Below, piece by piece: positions 50,985 through 59,396 of a stretch of DNA of 64,000 nt (positions within the stretch are counted from its first letter, which is position 1; every line of letters starts with the position of its first letter). The notes beneath the pieces are model-generated. The model was given only the letters and a program-made list of their open reading frames with translations. It ran no database searches and was not told the DNA's origin. This stretch comes from Nonomuraea cypriaca (GTDB taxonomy: Bacteria > Actinomycetota > Actinomycetes > Streptosporangiales > Streptosporangiaceae). The stretch lies in the NCBI RefSeq assembly GCF_015645445.1, contig NZ_JADOGI010000013.1:1-64000 (forward strand), read 5' to 3'. The translations under genes and the position numbers were made by a program.

Positions 50985-53747
50985 ATGCACGAATCCTTCC
51001 GCGACCCAGCGGTCCCGCTTCCCGACCGGATCGACGACCTGATGAGCAGGCTCACACTCGACGAGAAGATCGGCCTGCTGCACCAGTACCAGGCGCCGGT
51101 CGAGCGGCTGGGCCTCGGCGCGTTCCGCACCGGCACCGAGGCCCTGCACGGCCTGGCCTGGCTCGGCCCGGCCACCGTGTTCCCGCAGGCCGTCGGGCTG
51201 GCCTCGACGTGGGACCCGGAGCTGGTGCGCAGGGTGGGCGAGGCCACCAGCGACGAGGTGCTCGCCTTCCACCACAAGGACCCGGCGGGCGCGGGTCTCA
51301 ACGTGTGGGCGCCCGTGGTCAACCCACTGCGCGACCCCCGGTGGGGGCGGAACGAGGAGGGCTACTCGGAGGACCCGTGGCTCACCGGCCTCATGGCCAC
51401 GGCCTACGCCCACGGGCTTCGTGGGAGCGCTCCCGGCGTTCTCAAGACGGCTCCGACGCTCAAGCACTTCCTCGCCTACAACAACGAGACCGACCGCTGC
51501 ACGACCTCCAGCGGGCTGCCGCCGAGGGTGCTGTGGGAGTACGAGCTGCCCGCCTTCAGACCGGCCGTCGAGCAGGGCGCGGCGGTGGCCGTGATGCCGT
51601 CGTACAACCTGGTCAACGGGCGGCCCGCGCACCTCAGCCCGCTGATCGGGCAGGTCTTGCGCGCCTGGGCGCCCGACCTCCTCGTCGTCAGCGACGCGTA
51701 CGCGCCGGCCAACCTGACCGCGTTGCAGGGCTACCACGAGACGCTGCCCGAGGCGTACGCGCACGCGGTCAAGGCCGGGCTGGACAGCTTCACCCAGGAC
51801 GACGACCGCTCTGAGGCCACCCTCGGCCACCTGCGCACGGCGCTCACCCAGGGCCTGCTGGCCGAGTCCGACGTCGACACGGCCGTGCGGCACGCGTTGT
51901 CGCTCAGGTTCAGGCTGGGCGAGTTCGACCCGGCGACGCCGTACGACGACATCACCGACGGCGTGGTCAACTGCCCCGAGCACCAGGCGCTGGCCAGGGA
52001 GGCGGCGCGGCGCTCGTTCGTGCTGCTGAGGAACGACGGGCTGCTGCCGCTCGACGAGAGCGTCACCAGGGTCGCGGTGATCGGGCAACTCGGCGACGCG
52101 CTGATGGAGGACTGGTACAGCGGCACCTTGCCCTACGCCGTCACCGCCCGCGCCGGGCTGGCCGAGCGTTGCGAGACGATCTTCTGTGAGGCCGTGGACC
52201 GAGTGACGCTGACCTCCGAGGCCGGTCCCGTGGCGGCCGACCCGGCGGGCGGGCCGCTGCGCGTGGGGGCGTCCGAGGCGGGCGCGTTCGACCTGTTCGA
52301 CTGGGGCGGCGGTGCCTATGCGCTGCGGGCGGTGGTGACCGGGCGGTTCGTGTCCGCGGACGACCTGACGCTGGTGAACGACCAGCCGGGGCCGAACGGG
52401 TGGGAGGTGCGGCAGACGTTCCGGATGGAGGAGCGTCCGCGCGGCACGCTTGCCCTGCGGCACATCTCCACCGGCCGCTACGTCGGCGCGGGCGAGGACG
52501 GCGTGCTGCGCCTGGTGGACGACGCCGACCAGGCCGTGTGGCTGGCCATGGACGTGGTCAGGAGCGGCACCGAGCAGGCCGCCAGGGCAGCCGCGGGCGC
52601 CGACGTGGCGGTCGTGGTGGCCGGCGACCATCCCCTCGTGAACGGCCGGGAGACCGAGGACCGCATGACGCTGGCCCTCGCCGCCGCCCAGGACGCCGTG
52701 GTGGGGGCGGTGCGCGCGGCGAACCCGCGTACCGTCCTGGTGCTCACCAGCGGCTACCCGCTCACCTGGACCGACGACGACCTGCCCGCCGTGGTGTGGT
52801 CCGCGCACGGCGGCCAGGAGTACGGCCACGCCCTGGCCGAGATCCTCTTCGGCGACGCCGACCCCGAGGGCCGCCTCACCCAGACGTGGTACCGCTCCGA
52901 GCAGGAGCTGCCCGACCTGCTCGACTACGACATCATCGCCTCCGACGCCACCTACCTGTACTTCCGCGGCCTCCCGCTGCACCCCTTCGGCCACGGCCTC
53001 AGCTACACCACGTTCGAGTACGCCGACCTGCGCGTACGCCTGGCCGACGGCGTGCTGCACGCCGAGGTAACGGTCACGAACACGGGATCGCGGGACGGCG
53101 TCGAAGTCGTCCAGTTCTACACCCACCAGCAGCGCTCCCGCGTCAAGCAGCCGCTACGCCGCCTGCGCGGCTTCGAGAAGGTACGCCTCGCGCCCGGCGA
53201 GAGCCGTACGGTCACGCTGACGCTGCCCGTCTCCGAGCTGGCGTTCTGGGACGTGACGAGGAGCAGGTTCGTCGTGGAGAGCGCGCCGCATCAGCTCATG
53301 GCCGGCCGCAGCGCCACCGACCTGCGCCTGCGCGCCCGCTTCGACGTCGAGGGCGAGACCATCCCGCCCCGCTCCGGCCTGCTGCGCGGCGCCGAGCACG
53401 ACGAGTACGACGCGATCACGTTCGTGGACGAGACCAAGGTGGACGGCGACGCCGTCCGGTCCTGCGCGGAGGGCGCCTGGATCCTGTTCAGGCAGGTGGA
53501 CCTGACCGGCAGCATGACCTGCGTGGCCACGGCGGGCAGCGCGGAGGGCGGCATGATCACCGTCCGCCTCGGCGACCCGCTCTACGGCCAGGTCATCGGC
53601 GCCTTCCCGGTGCCCAGGACCGAGCGCTACGCCTACCACACCGGCACGGCCTCGCTCGCGGCCGTGGACGGCGTACATGATCTCTACGTGGTGTTCGAGA
53701 ACGACGGTGTGACGCTGGCCGCGCTCGACTTCGGAGCCGGCGCTTGA
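50985..53747 (+). CDS. Cytoplasmic GH3 beta-glycosidase with CBM6-like tail
   Basis: Family 3 hydrolase of 920 aa, without a signal peptide. It parallels the secreted GH3 over its whole length: KHFLAYNNE, nucleophile Asp237 in VSDAY, a beta-trefoil or fascin-like insert (about residues 395-520), a fibronectin-III-like domain and a CBM6-like tail. Of three consecutive ATG codons the third (50985) is best placed behind GAGGG. It likely cleaves imported oligosaccharides. The stop overlaps the LacI start (TTGA). Confidence 0.9.
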   Translation: MHESFRDPAVPLPDRIDDLMSRLTLDEKIGLLHQYQAPVERLGLGAFRTGTEALHGLAWLGPATVFPQAVGLASTWDPELVRRVGEATSDEVLAFHHKDPAGAGLNVWAPVVNPLRDPRWGRNEEGYSEDPWLTGLMATAYAHGLRGSAPGVLKTAPTLKHFLAYNNETDRCTTSSGLPPRVLWEYELPAFRPAVEQGAAVAVMPSYNLVNGRPAHLSPLIGQVLRAWAPDLLVVSDAYAPANLTALQGYHETLPEAYAHAVKAGLDSFTQDDDRSEATLGHLRTALTQGLLAESDVDTAVRHALSLRFRLGEFDPATPYDDITDGVVNCPEHQALAREAARRSFVLLRNDGLLPLDESVTRVAVIGQLGDALMEDWYSGTLPYAVTARAGLAERCETIFCEAVDRVTLTSEAGPVAADPAGGPLRVGASEAGAFDLFDWGGGAYALRAVVTGRFVSADDLTLVNDQPGPNGWEVRQTFRMEERPRGTLALRHISTGRYVGAGEDGVLRLVDDADQAVWLAMDVVRSGTEQAARAAAGADVAVVVAGDHPLVNGRETEDRMTLALAAAQDAVVGAVRAANPRTVLVLTSGYPLTWTDDDLPAVVWSAHGGQEYGHALAEILFGDADPEGRLTQTWYRSEQELPDLLDYDIIASDATYLYFRGLPLHPFGHGLSYTTFEYADLRVRLADGVLHAEVTVTNTGSRDGVEVVQFYTHQQRSRVKQPLRRLRGFEKVRLAPGESRTVTLTLPVSELAFWDVTRSRFVVESAPHQLMAGRSATDLRLRARFDVEGETIPPRSGLLRGAEHDEYDAITFVDETKVDGDAVRSCAEGAWILFRQVDLTGSMTCVATAGSAEGGMITVRLGDPLYGQVIGAFPVPRTERYAYHTGTASLAAVDGVHDLYVVFENDGVTLAALDFGAGA

Positions 53748-54748
53748 GCGGGCGCACGGTCACGATCTCCGACGTCGCCAGGCACGCGGGCGTGGCCGTC
53801 AGCACGGTCTCGTACGTGCTCAGCGGCAAGCGGACGATCTCGGCCGAGACCAGGCGGCGGGTGCTCGACAGCGTCAGCGCGCTCGGCTACCACCCCAACG
53901 CCGGCGCCCGCGCCCTGGCCAGCAAGCGCTCCAACGTGATCGCGCTGGTGCTGCCGCTGCGCGCGGGCATGCACGTGCCCGTCCTGATGCGCTTCGCCAG
54001 CGCGGTCGTCACCGCCGCCCGCCGCTTCGACCACGACGTGCTGCTGCTGACCGCCGACGAGGGCACCGCGGGCATCCGGCGGGTGGCCGCGAGCGCCCTG
54101 GTGGACGCGCTGGTCCTCATGGACGTCGAACTGGACGACCGCCGCGTGCCGCTGCTGCGCGAGCTGGCCGAGCCCAGCGTCCTCATCGGCTTCCCCGCCG
54201 AGCCCGCCGGGCTGACCTGCGTGGACCTCGACTTCGCGGCCGCCGGCGCGCGCTGCGTCGAGCACCTGGCCGAGCGCGGTCACGAGGAGATCGCGCTGCT
54301 CGGGGCCCCGTCCGTGGTGTACGAGCGCGGGACCGGATTCGCCCGGCGCACCCGGGAGGGGTTCGTCGCGGCGGTGGACGCGCACGGGCTGGGGGGCGTG
54401 GCGCTGCCCTGCGAGGAGACGTTCGACGAGGTGTACGAGACCGTACGCGACCTGCTCCTCGACCGCCCCTCCCTGTCCGGCCTGGTCGTGCACAACGAGG
54501 CGGCGGTCGGCCACGTGCTGGCGGCACTGCGCCAGCTGGGCCGCCGGGTGCCGCGCGACGTGGCCGTGATCGCGATCTGCCCCGACGACGTGGCCGAGCG
54601 CGCAGGTCCGCCGCTCACCTCGGTGCTGATCCCGGCGGAGGAGGTGGGCAGGGAGGCCGTGCGGCTGGTCATGGACAAGCTGGAGGGCCGTACGGTGCCG
54701 GACTCCACCCTCCTCACCCCGCTCCTCGCCGTCCGCTCCAGCACCTGA
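53744..54748 (+). CDS. LacI-family transcription repressor
   Basis: Repressor of 334 aa. The helix-turn-helix VTISDVARHAGVAVSTVSYVLSG and hinge ALGYHPNAGARALASKRS are standard, followed by a periplasmic-binding-like sugar domain. The TTG start overlaps the GH3 stop and has GGAG eight bases before. The palindrome before the GH3 gene is its probable operator, making a self-controlled two-gene operon. Confidence 0.93.
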   Translation: MSGRTVTISDVARHAGVAVSTVSYVLSGKRTISAETRRRVLDSVSALGYHPNAGARALASKRSNVIALVLPLRAGMHVPVLMRFASAVVTAARRFDHDVLLLTADEGTAGIRRVAASALVDALVLMDVELDDRRVPLLRELAEPSVLIGFPAEPAGLTCVDLDFAAAGARCVEHLAERGHEEIALLGAPSVVYERGTGFARRTREGFVAAVDAHGLGGVALPCEETFDEVYETVRDLLLDRPSLSGLVVHNEAAVGHVLAALRQLGRRVPRDVAVIAICPDDVAERAGPPLTSVLIPAEEVGREAVRLVMDKLEGRTVPDSTLLTPLLAVRSST

Positions 54749-54882
54749 CCCGGAAACACCCAAGTTTGCGGAAGGTAATCATTCGAGAACTCAGGGTGCG
54801 CTAATTCTGTCGGTTATTTAGCCGTATGTGGTTCAGTGTCCTTTTCCTCGGGCAGGCAGCCGAAGGCGAAGGAGGGAACTGT

Positions 54883-55287
54883 ATGAGTGTGCAACCGGCG
54901 GCTACCAGTCAGGTGGCCGGGCGTCCGTCACCGACAGGCTTGGCCGACGTCATCGACACGATCCTCGACAAGGGTCTCGTGATCGATGCCTATGTCAGGG
55001 TCTCGCTCGTCGGCATCGAGATTCTGACGATCGACGCCCGCGTCGTCGTGGCCAGTGTGGACACCTACCTGCGTTTCGCCGAGGCCGCCAACCGGCTGGA
55101 CATGTCCGAGACCGGTGAGCAGGGCCTGCCCGAAGTCCTGGAGCAGACGAAGGGCACTCCGAGCGTGGACAAGACGAAGAAGGTGGTCCAGGGAGTGCTG
55201 GAGGCGGCCGACGAGAAGCTCACCGATCTCGCCGACCAGGCCGCGGAGACGCGCCAGAAGGCACCCAGGAAGCAGAGGGAAGAGTAA
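54883..55287 (+). CDS. gvpA: Gas vesicle structural protein GvpA
   Basis: Main shell protein, 134 aa. The conserved core [43 protein letters not shown]-like segment spans residues about 20-65. After it comes a long charged tail ending in PRKQREE, longer than the 70-aa cyanobacterial form but usual in actinomycetes. AAGGAGG precedes ATG 54883. First gene of the cluster, separated from the LacI gene by an AT-rich 134-base gap that must hold the promoter. Confidence 0.93.
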   Translation: MSVQPAATSQVAGRPSPTGLADVIDTILDKGLVIDAYVRVSLVGIEILTIDARVVVASVDTYLRFAEAANRLDMSETGEQGLPEVLEQTKGTPSVDKTKKVVQGVLEAADEKLTDLADQAAETRQKAPRKQREE

Positions 55288-55292
55288 GCGAG

Positions 55293-56105
55293 ATGGGACG
55301 ATCCACCAAGGTTTCCAGTGCCTCCGTGCCCAAGCAGGCGACCCGCCGCGGCCAGAACCTGGCCTCGTACGTCTACGGCGTCGTGCCCGCCGATCTCAAG
55401 GCGGCCCCGGAGGATCGCGGGCTCGGTGATCCGGCCGGCGAGGTTCAGCTCGTACGCCATGGCGAGATCGCCGCCCTCATCAGCGACGTCGACGTCGACC
55501 AGCCCCTGGGGCAGCCCGGCGACTACCTGGCGCACGAACGGCTGCTCGACGCGACCGCCGCCCAGGCGCCCGTGCTCCCGTTCCGCTTCGGAGCGGTGAT
55601 GTCCGATCCGGACGCGATCGTGGAGGAGCTGCTCAAGCCGTACCACGACGAGTTCCGCGCGGCGCTGGACGAGCTGAAGGGACAGGCCGAGTACATCCTC
55701 AGGGGCCGTTACGTCGAGCAGGCCGTGATCGCGGAGGTGCTCGGGGAGAACCGGGAGGTCGCGCGCCTGCGTGAGGCCATCCGCAACCGGCCGGAGGACG
55801 CCACCAGGAACGAGCGGATCAGGATCGGCGAGATCATCGCCGCCTCGATCGAGGTCAAGCGCGACGCCGACACGAACCTGGTGCTCGACCTGTTGTCCGG
55901 GCACTTCACCTCGGCGGTCATCCGCGAGCCGACGCACGAGCGGGACGCCGTCCACGTGGCGCTGCTCGCCAGGACCGGCGAGCAGCAGGAGCTGGAGCGG
56001 GTGGCGAACGAGCTCGCCGAGCGCTGGACGGGGCGGGTGGATCTCCGCCTGTTCGGGCCGCTCGCGCCGTACGACTTCGTCACCGCGCAGACGGGAGGGG
56101 CGTGA
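55293..56105 (+). CDS. gvpF: Gas vesicle protein GvpF
   Basis: GvpF/GvpL-family protein of 270 aa, a minor assembly factor thought to bind GvpA or the growing shell. The family start SYVYGVVPADL, the middle APVLPFRFGAVMSDPDAIVEELL and the end LRLFGPLAPYDFVT are clear. It begins five bases after gvpA and overlaps gvpG (GTGA). Confidence 0.93.
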   Translation: MGRSTKVSSASVPKQATRRGQNLASYVYGVVPADLKAAPEDRGLGDPAGEVQLVRHGEIAALISDVDVDQPLGQPGDYLAHERLLDATAAQAPVLPFRFGAVMSDPDAIVEELLKPYHDEFRAALDELKGQAEYILRGRYVEQAVIAEVLGENREVARLREAIRNRPEDATRNERIRIGEIIAASIEVKRDADTNLVLDLLSGHFTSAVIREPTHERDAVHVALLARTGEQQELERVANELAERWTGRVDLRLFGPLAPYDFVTAQTGGA

Positions 56106-56341
56106 CGGTGGGCCCGCTGGGACTGATCCTCGGCCTGCCGCTCGCGCCGGTGCGCGGGCTGGTCTGGCTCGCCGAACGCATCCAGGAGCAGGCCGAGCTC
56201 GAGCTGCACGACCCGACCTCGATCCGGCACCAGCTGGAGGAGATCGAGGCGGCCAGGCGGGCCGGGGAGATCACCGAGGAGGAGGAGAGCCGGGCGGTGG
56301 CGCGGGTGCTCCAGGGGATGACCACGACGGGACGGAGGTGA
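56102..56341 (+). CDS. gvpG: Gas vesicle protein GvpG
   Basis: Small assembly protein of 79 aa with the GvpG pattern: hydrophobic N-terminal part LGLILGLPLAPVRGLVWLAERI, then an acidic helical part with IRHQLEEIEAARRAGEITEEEE. GTG overlaps the gvpF stop. Confidence 0.92.
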   Translation: MTVGPLGLILGLPLAPVRGLVWLAERIQEQAELELHDPTSIRHQLEEIEAARRAGEITEEEESRAVARVLQGMTTTGRR

Positions 56342-56345
56342 CCCG

Positions 56346-56747
56346 ATGGCCGCCAGACGTCCCGCCGCCGAGCGGCGCGGCCCTGAACCCGTCGAGCGGC
56401 GCGGCCGGGAGTCCGTCGAGCGGAGCCGCCCCGAGCCCGTCGAGCGGAGCGGCCCTGAGCCGGTCGAGCGGCGGGCTCGCGAGCTGAGCGCCGCGACGGC
56501 CGGAGAGGCCGGGCTGCGGCACATCGCCGACCTGACCGCCAGGGACATCGAAGGCGTCACAGCGGTCCAGCCCACCGAGGAGGGCTGGGTGGTCGGGGTG
56601 GAGGCCGTCGAGGACCGCCGCATCCCATCATCAGGCGATCTTCTCGCACTGTACGAGGTCGAGCTGGATACGGAGGGCAGCTTGCTGTCATATCGGAGAA
56701 TCAGGCGATACCGACGGGCCAACGCCGACCAGGGAGAGGCGTACTGA
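56346..56747 (+). CDS. gvpO: Gas vesicle protein GvpO with repeated N-terminus
   Basis: GvpO-family protein of 133 aa. The conserved part starts near residue 58 (LRHIADLTARDIEGVTAVQPTEEGWVVGVE) and ends YRRIRRYRRANAD. The first 50 residues are charged repeats of the form RGPEPVERR or RSRPEPVER, absent from the family core. Tandem DNA repeats at 56370-56480 encode them. It overlaps gvpJ (TGATG). Confidence 0.9.
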   Translation: MAARRPAAERRGPEPVERRGRESVERSRPEPVERSGPEPVERRARELSAATAGEAGLRHIADLTARDIEGVTAVQPTEEGWVVGVEAVEDRRIPSSGDLLALYEVELDTEGSLLSYRRIRRYRRANADQGEAY

Positions 56748-57079
56748 TGGACAGGACGTCCTCGCCCATCGTTCGCCAGGCCTACGGTGCGGGCCCGATG
56801 GGTCGCGAGCCGGCCAACCTCGGCGACATCCTGGAGCGCGTACTCGATCGCGGCGTGGTGATCGCCGGCGACATCCGGGTGAACCTGCTGGACATCGAGC
56901 TGCTCACGATCAAGCTGCGCCTCCTGATCGCCTCCGTGGACACCGCCAGGGAACTGGGCATCGACTGGTGGGAGCACGACCCGTGGCTCAGCGGCAGGGA
57001 CCGCGAGCTGGTCGACGAGAACCGCAGACTGCGCCGCCGCCTCGCCGCGGTCGAAGGGAGGAGGGAGCCGCATGAGTGA
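56747..57079 (+). CDS. gvpJ: Gas vesicle protein GvpJ
   Basis: GvpA-related minor shell protein of 110 aa: LGDILERVLDRGVVIAGDIRVNLLDIELLTIKLRLLIASVD-like core at about residues 25-65, then DWWEHDPWLSG and a charged helix. The place between gvpO and gvpL and the tail fit GvpJ, probably a cap or nucleation component. Confidence 0.88.
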   Translation: MDRTSSPIVRQAYGAGPMGREPANLGDILERVLDRGVVIAGDIRVNLLDIELLTIKLRLLIASVDTARELGIDWWEHDPWLSGRDRELVDENRRLRRRLAAVEGRREPHE

Positions 57080-58025
57080 CTACGGCACGTACGTCTACGC
57101 GGTCGCCAGGGACCACGTCCCCGGGTGCCCGGCCGGCGTGGCGGAGACGGACGTACGCACGATCAGCCGGGCCGGCCTCGTCGCGTACGTGAGCAGCGTG
57201 CCACTGACGGAGTTCGGCGCGGTGCCGCTGCGCCGCTCGCTGGAGGACCTTGACTGGCTGGCGGGGACGGCCCGCGCGCACCACCGCGTCGTGGAGGCCG
57301 TGGCGGCGGCGACCCCGACGGCCCCGGTCCGGCTCGTCACGGTCTACGACGGCGACGACCAGGTGCGCGCCCTGCTGGACCGGCGCAACGACGACTTCCT
57401 CGCGGTGCTCTCCCACGTCACGGGGCGCAAGGAATGGGGCGTCAAGGCATACGCGGACCCGGCCGCGGCCCCACTCCCACTGAACGGCGACGGCCCCACC
57501 ACCGACCGCCGCGCCGGCCCCGCCACGACTCTTGCCCCCGGCCCCGCCCGCGCCGGGCGGACCGACCTTGGCGGTGAGCGCGCCGGGCGGCCGGATGGCG
57601 GTGGTGAGCTCGTCGGGCGGACCGACCGCAGTGGAGACCGCGCCGGGCGGGCCGACCGCGGTGGCGGTGGTGAGCTTGTAGGAGGGCCGGAGCGTGGTGG
57701 GGGCATGCCGGGGACGGCGTACCTCAAGCGCCGGCAGGCGAGTCTGCGGGGCAGGGAGCAGGCGCGGCGGCTGGCCGTCACGCGGGCCGAGGAGATCCAC
57801 GCCGCGCTGTCCTCCCTCGCCGCCGCCAGCCGCCGCCACCGCGCCCAGGACCCGCAGTTGTCCGGCCGCGACGACTGGATGCTGCTGAACGGCGCCTACC
57901 TCGTGGACGAGGGCAGGGACGAGGAGTTCGCCGCGATGGCGAGCACCCTCGGCGGGGACGGCGTCGACCTGCGGCTCACCGGTCCCTGGGCGCCGTACTC
58001 GTTCACGATCCTGGAGACGTCTTGA
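57072..58025 (+). CDS. gvpL: Gas vesicle protein GvpL with low-complexity insert
   Basis: GvpF/L-family protein of 317 aa. The start YGTYVYAVARDHVPG, the middle DQVRALLDRRNDDFLAVLSHVTGRKEWGVKAYAD and the end LTGPWAPYSFTIL are conserved. Residues about 137-212 are an insert of Gly/Arg/Asp-rich repeats (GERAGR, GELVGR, DRAGRADRGG) at a variable loop. The start overlaps the gvpJ end by eight bases. Confidence 0.9.
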   Translation: MSDYGTYVYAVARDHVPGCPAGVAETDVRTISRAGLVAYVSSVPLTEFGAVPLRRSLEDLDWLAGTARAHHRVVEAVAAATPTAPVRLVTVYDGDDQVRALLDRRNDDFLAVLSHVTGRKEWGVKAYADPAAAPLPLNGDGPTTDRRAGPATTLAPGPARAGRTDLGGERAGRPDGGGELVGRTDRSGDRAGRADRGGGGELVGGPERGGGMPGTAYLKRRQASLRGREQARRLAVTRAEEIHAALSSLAAASRRHRAQDPQLSGRDDWMLLNGAYLVDEGRDEEFAAMASTLGGDGVDLRLTGPWAPYSFTILETS

Positions 58026-58291
58026 GACGGGACGTGGTGGCCCAGGAACGGTTGCCAGCCGAACGCGTAGCTCTCGTCGACCTGCTGGACCGGCTGCTGA
58101 CAGGCGGCGTCGTCCTGACCGGCGACCTCGTCCTGTCGATCGCGGACGTGGACCTCGTACGCATCTCGCTGCGCGCCCTCATCGCGTCGGTGGACGAACT
58201 CTCGGCGGACGGGCTGTCACTGGACGGACTTTCGCTGGACGGGCTGTCGGCGGACGGGCTCTCGCTGGACGGGCTGGAGGGCACCACGTGA
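58022..58291 (+). CDS. gvpS: Gas vesicle protein GvpS, GvpA-related
   Basis: GvpA-family protein of 89 aa: VALVDLLDRLLTGGVVLTGDLVLSIADVDLVRISLRALIASVD-like core, then a tail of DGLSL / DGLSA units from a 15-base tandem repeat (58198-58279). The TTG start overlaps the gvpL stop. Order between gvpL and gvpK matches streptomycete gvpS. Confidence 0.85.
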   Translation: MRRDVVAQERLPAERVALVDLLDRLLTGGVVLTGDLVLSIADVDLVRISLRALIASVDELSADGLSLDGLSLDGLSADGLSLDGLEGTT

Positions 58292-58779
58292 CCCCGAACC
58301 CACTCGACCCCTTGAACCCGCAAGACCAGCCAGATCCGCTGACCCCGCCTGGACGGCCCGATCCGCTGGACTCCCCGGACCCACGGGAGCGGCCGGATCC
58401 TTTGGGCCCGCCGGACCCACGGGAACGGCCGGATCCTTTGGGCCGGCCGGACCCAGGGGAGCAGCCGGATCCGCTGGGTCCGCCTGGACGGGCGGAGTCG
58501 CCGCGATGGCGGATCGCGGCCGACGCGGAGACCGTCGAGCGCGACCTGACCCGCCTCGTGCTGACCCTGGTCGAGCTCCTCCGCCAGCTCGTCGAGCGCC
58601 AGTCCGTACGCCGCATGGACCAGGGCGATCTGTCCGACGAGCAGATCGAGACGCTCGGCGTGACCCTGATGCGGCTGGAGGAGGCGATGGACGACCTGTG
58701 CGACCGCTTCGGCCTGACCCCCGCCGACCTCAACCTCGACCTGGGCCCGCTCGGAACGCTCCTCCCCACCGACCGGTAG
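58288..58779 (+). CDS. gvpK: Gas vesicle protein GvpK with proline-rich N-terminus
   Basis: GvpK-family protein of 163 aa. The conserved helical domain starts at about residue 70 (RWRIAADAETVERDLTRLVLTLVELLRQLVE) and ends LNLDLGPLGTLLP. The first 68 residues are proline-rich, with three 12-residue units like DPRERPDPLGPP encoded by 36-base tandem repeats. GTG overlaps the gvpS stop. Last gene of the cluster. Confidence 0.92.
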   Translation: MTPNPLDPLNPQDQPDPLTPPGRPDPLDSPDPRERPDPLGPPDPRERPDPLGRPDPGEQPDPLGPPGRAESPRWRIAADAETVERDLTRLVLTLVELLRQLVERQSVRRMDQGDLSDEQIETLGVTLMRLEEAMDDLCDRFGLTPADLNLDLGPLGTLLPTDR

Positions 58780-58784
58780 CCGGG

Positions 58785-59357
58785 TCAGCGCCGGTAGCCG
58801 GTGACGCCCACGGGCACGCTCGCGTCCACGGCCCGGATGACCGGTTCTGCCGCTTCCGGTCCCGGCCCGCCGTACAGCTCGATCAGCTGCAGCCCGCCGG
58901 CCATCTTCCCGGCCACCTCGGCTGCGGCACCCTCGTCCGGCACGCCGACGAACGTGGTCCGCCCGCCGCCCGCCTTCGTGCGCACCACCCGATCCCTGCC
59001 GGGATCGGCCCCTTCATGCACGATGACGAACGCCTCCGACAGCGCCTCCCCGGCCTCGAACCTCGCCTTGTACGACGCCACGCCGCTCAGCGACTCGAAC
59101 CCGTAGTAGATCGCCCCGATCCGCACGTCGTCACCGGCGGCCCGGCCGGCCTCCGCATGCCACACCGCGCCGAACCCGCCGCACAGCTCCACGAGATTTA
59201 CGCCCTCGGCGCTCAGTCGTGTGACGAGATCGATCATCTGCCCGGGCTCGTTCACGGCCCGCACCCGCGTCCGCCCGCCGCCGTTCTCGATCACCATGAC
59301 GTCGGTCCAGGGGTCCGCTCCGGACTCCTCGTAAATGATCACCTTGTCTTCGCTCAT
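58785..59357 (-). CDS. Duplicated DUF6506-like protein
   Basis: Protein of 190 aa made of two similar halves. Each has GGGRT, then about 15 residues, then LVELCGGFG (first, near residue 60) or LIELYGGPG (second, near residue 165). The second half starts at AFVIVHEGADPGRDRVV. The single-domain form is known as DUF6506, of unknown function. A MerR/SoxR-type promoter lies directly upstream and would give a leaderless message. It converges on gvpK with only five bases between. Confidence 0.75.
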   Translation of the reverse strand: MSEDKVIIYEESGADPWTDVMVIENGGGRTRVRAVNEPGQMIDLVTRLSAEGVNLVELCGGFGAVWHAEAGRAAGDDVRIGAIYYGFESLSGVASYKARFEAGEALSEAFVIVHEGADPGRDRVVRTKAGGGRTTFVGVPDEGAAAEVAGKMAGGLQLIELYGGPGPEAAEPVIRAVDASVPVGVTGYRR

Positions 59358-59363
59358 GGCACC

Positions 59364-59394
59364 AGCCTGCTACCTCAACTAAAGTCGAGGTCAA
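59364..59394 (-). promoter_or_regulatory. SoxR/MerR-type promoter of the DUF6506-like gene
   Basis: On the lower strand TTGACC and CAGGCT are 19 bases apart, around the dyad ACCTCAACTAAAGTCGAGGT (one mismatch; plus-strand 59372-59391). The predicted start of transcription falls at the ATG at 59357. The dyad resembles the one before the FMN reductase (21543-21562). Confidence 0.65.
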
Positions 59395-59396
59395 CC

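Noticed and set aside
58198-58490. CRISPR or minisatellite outside genes
   Set aside because: The repeats are in frame within gvpS and gvpK and encode continuous low-complexity segments.
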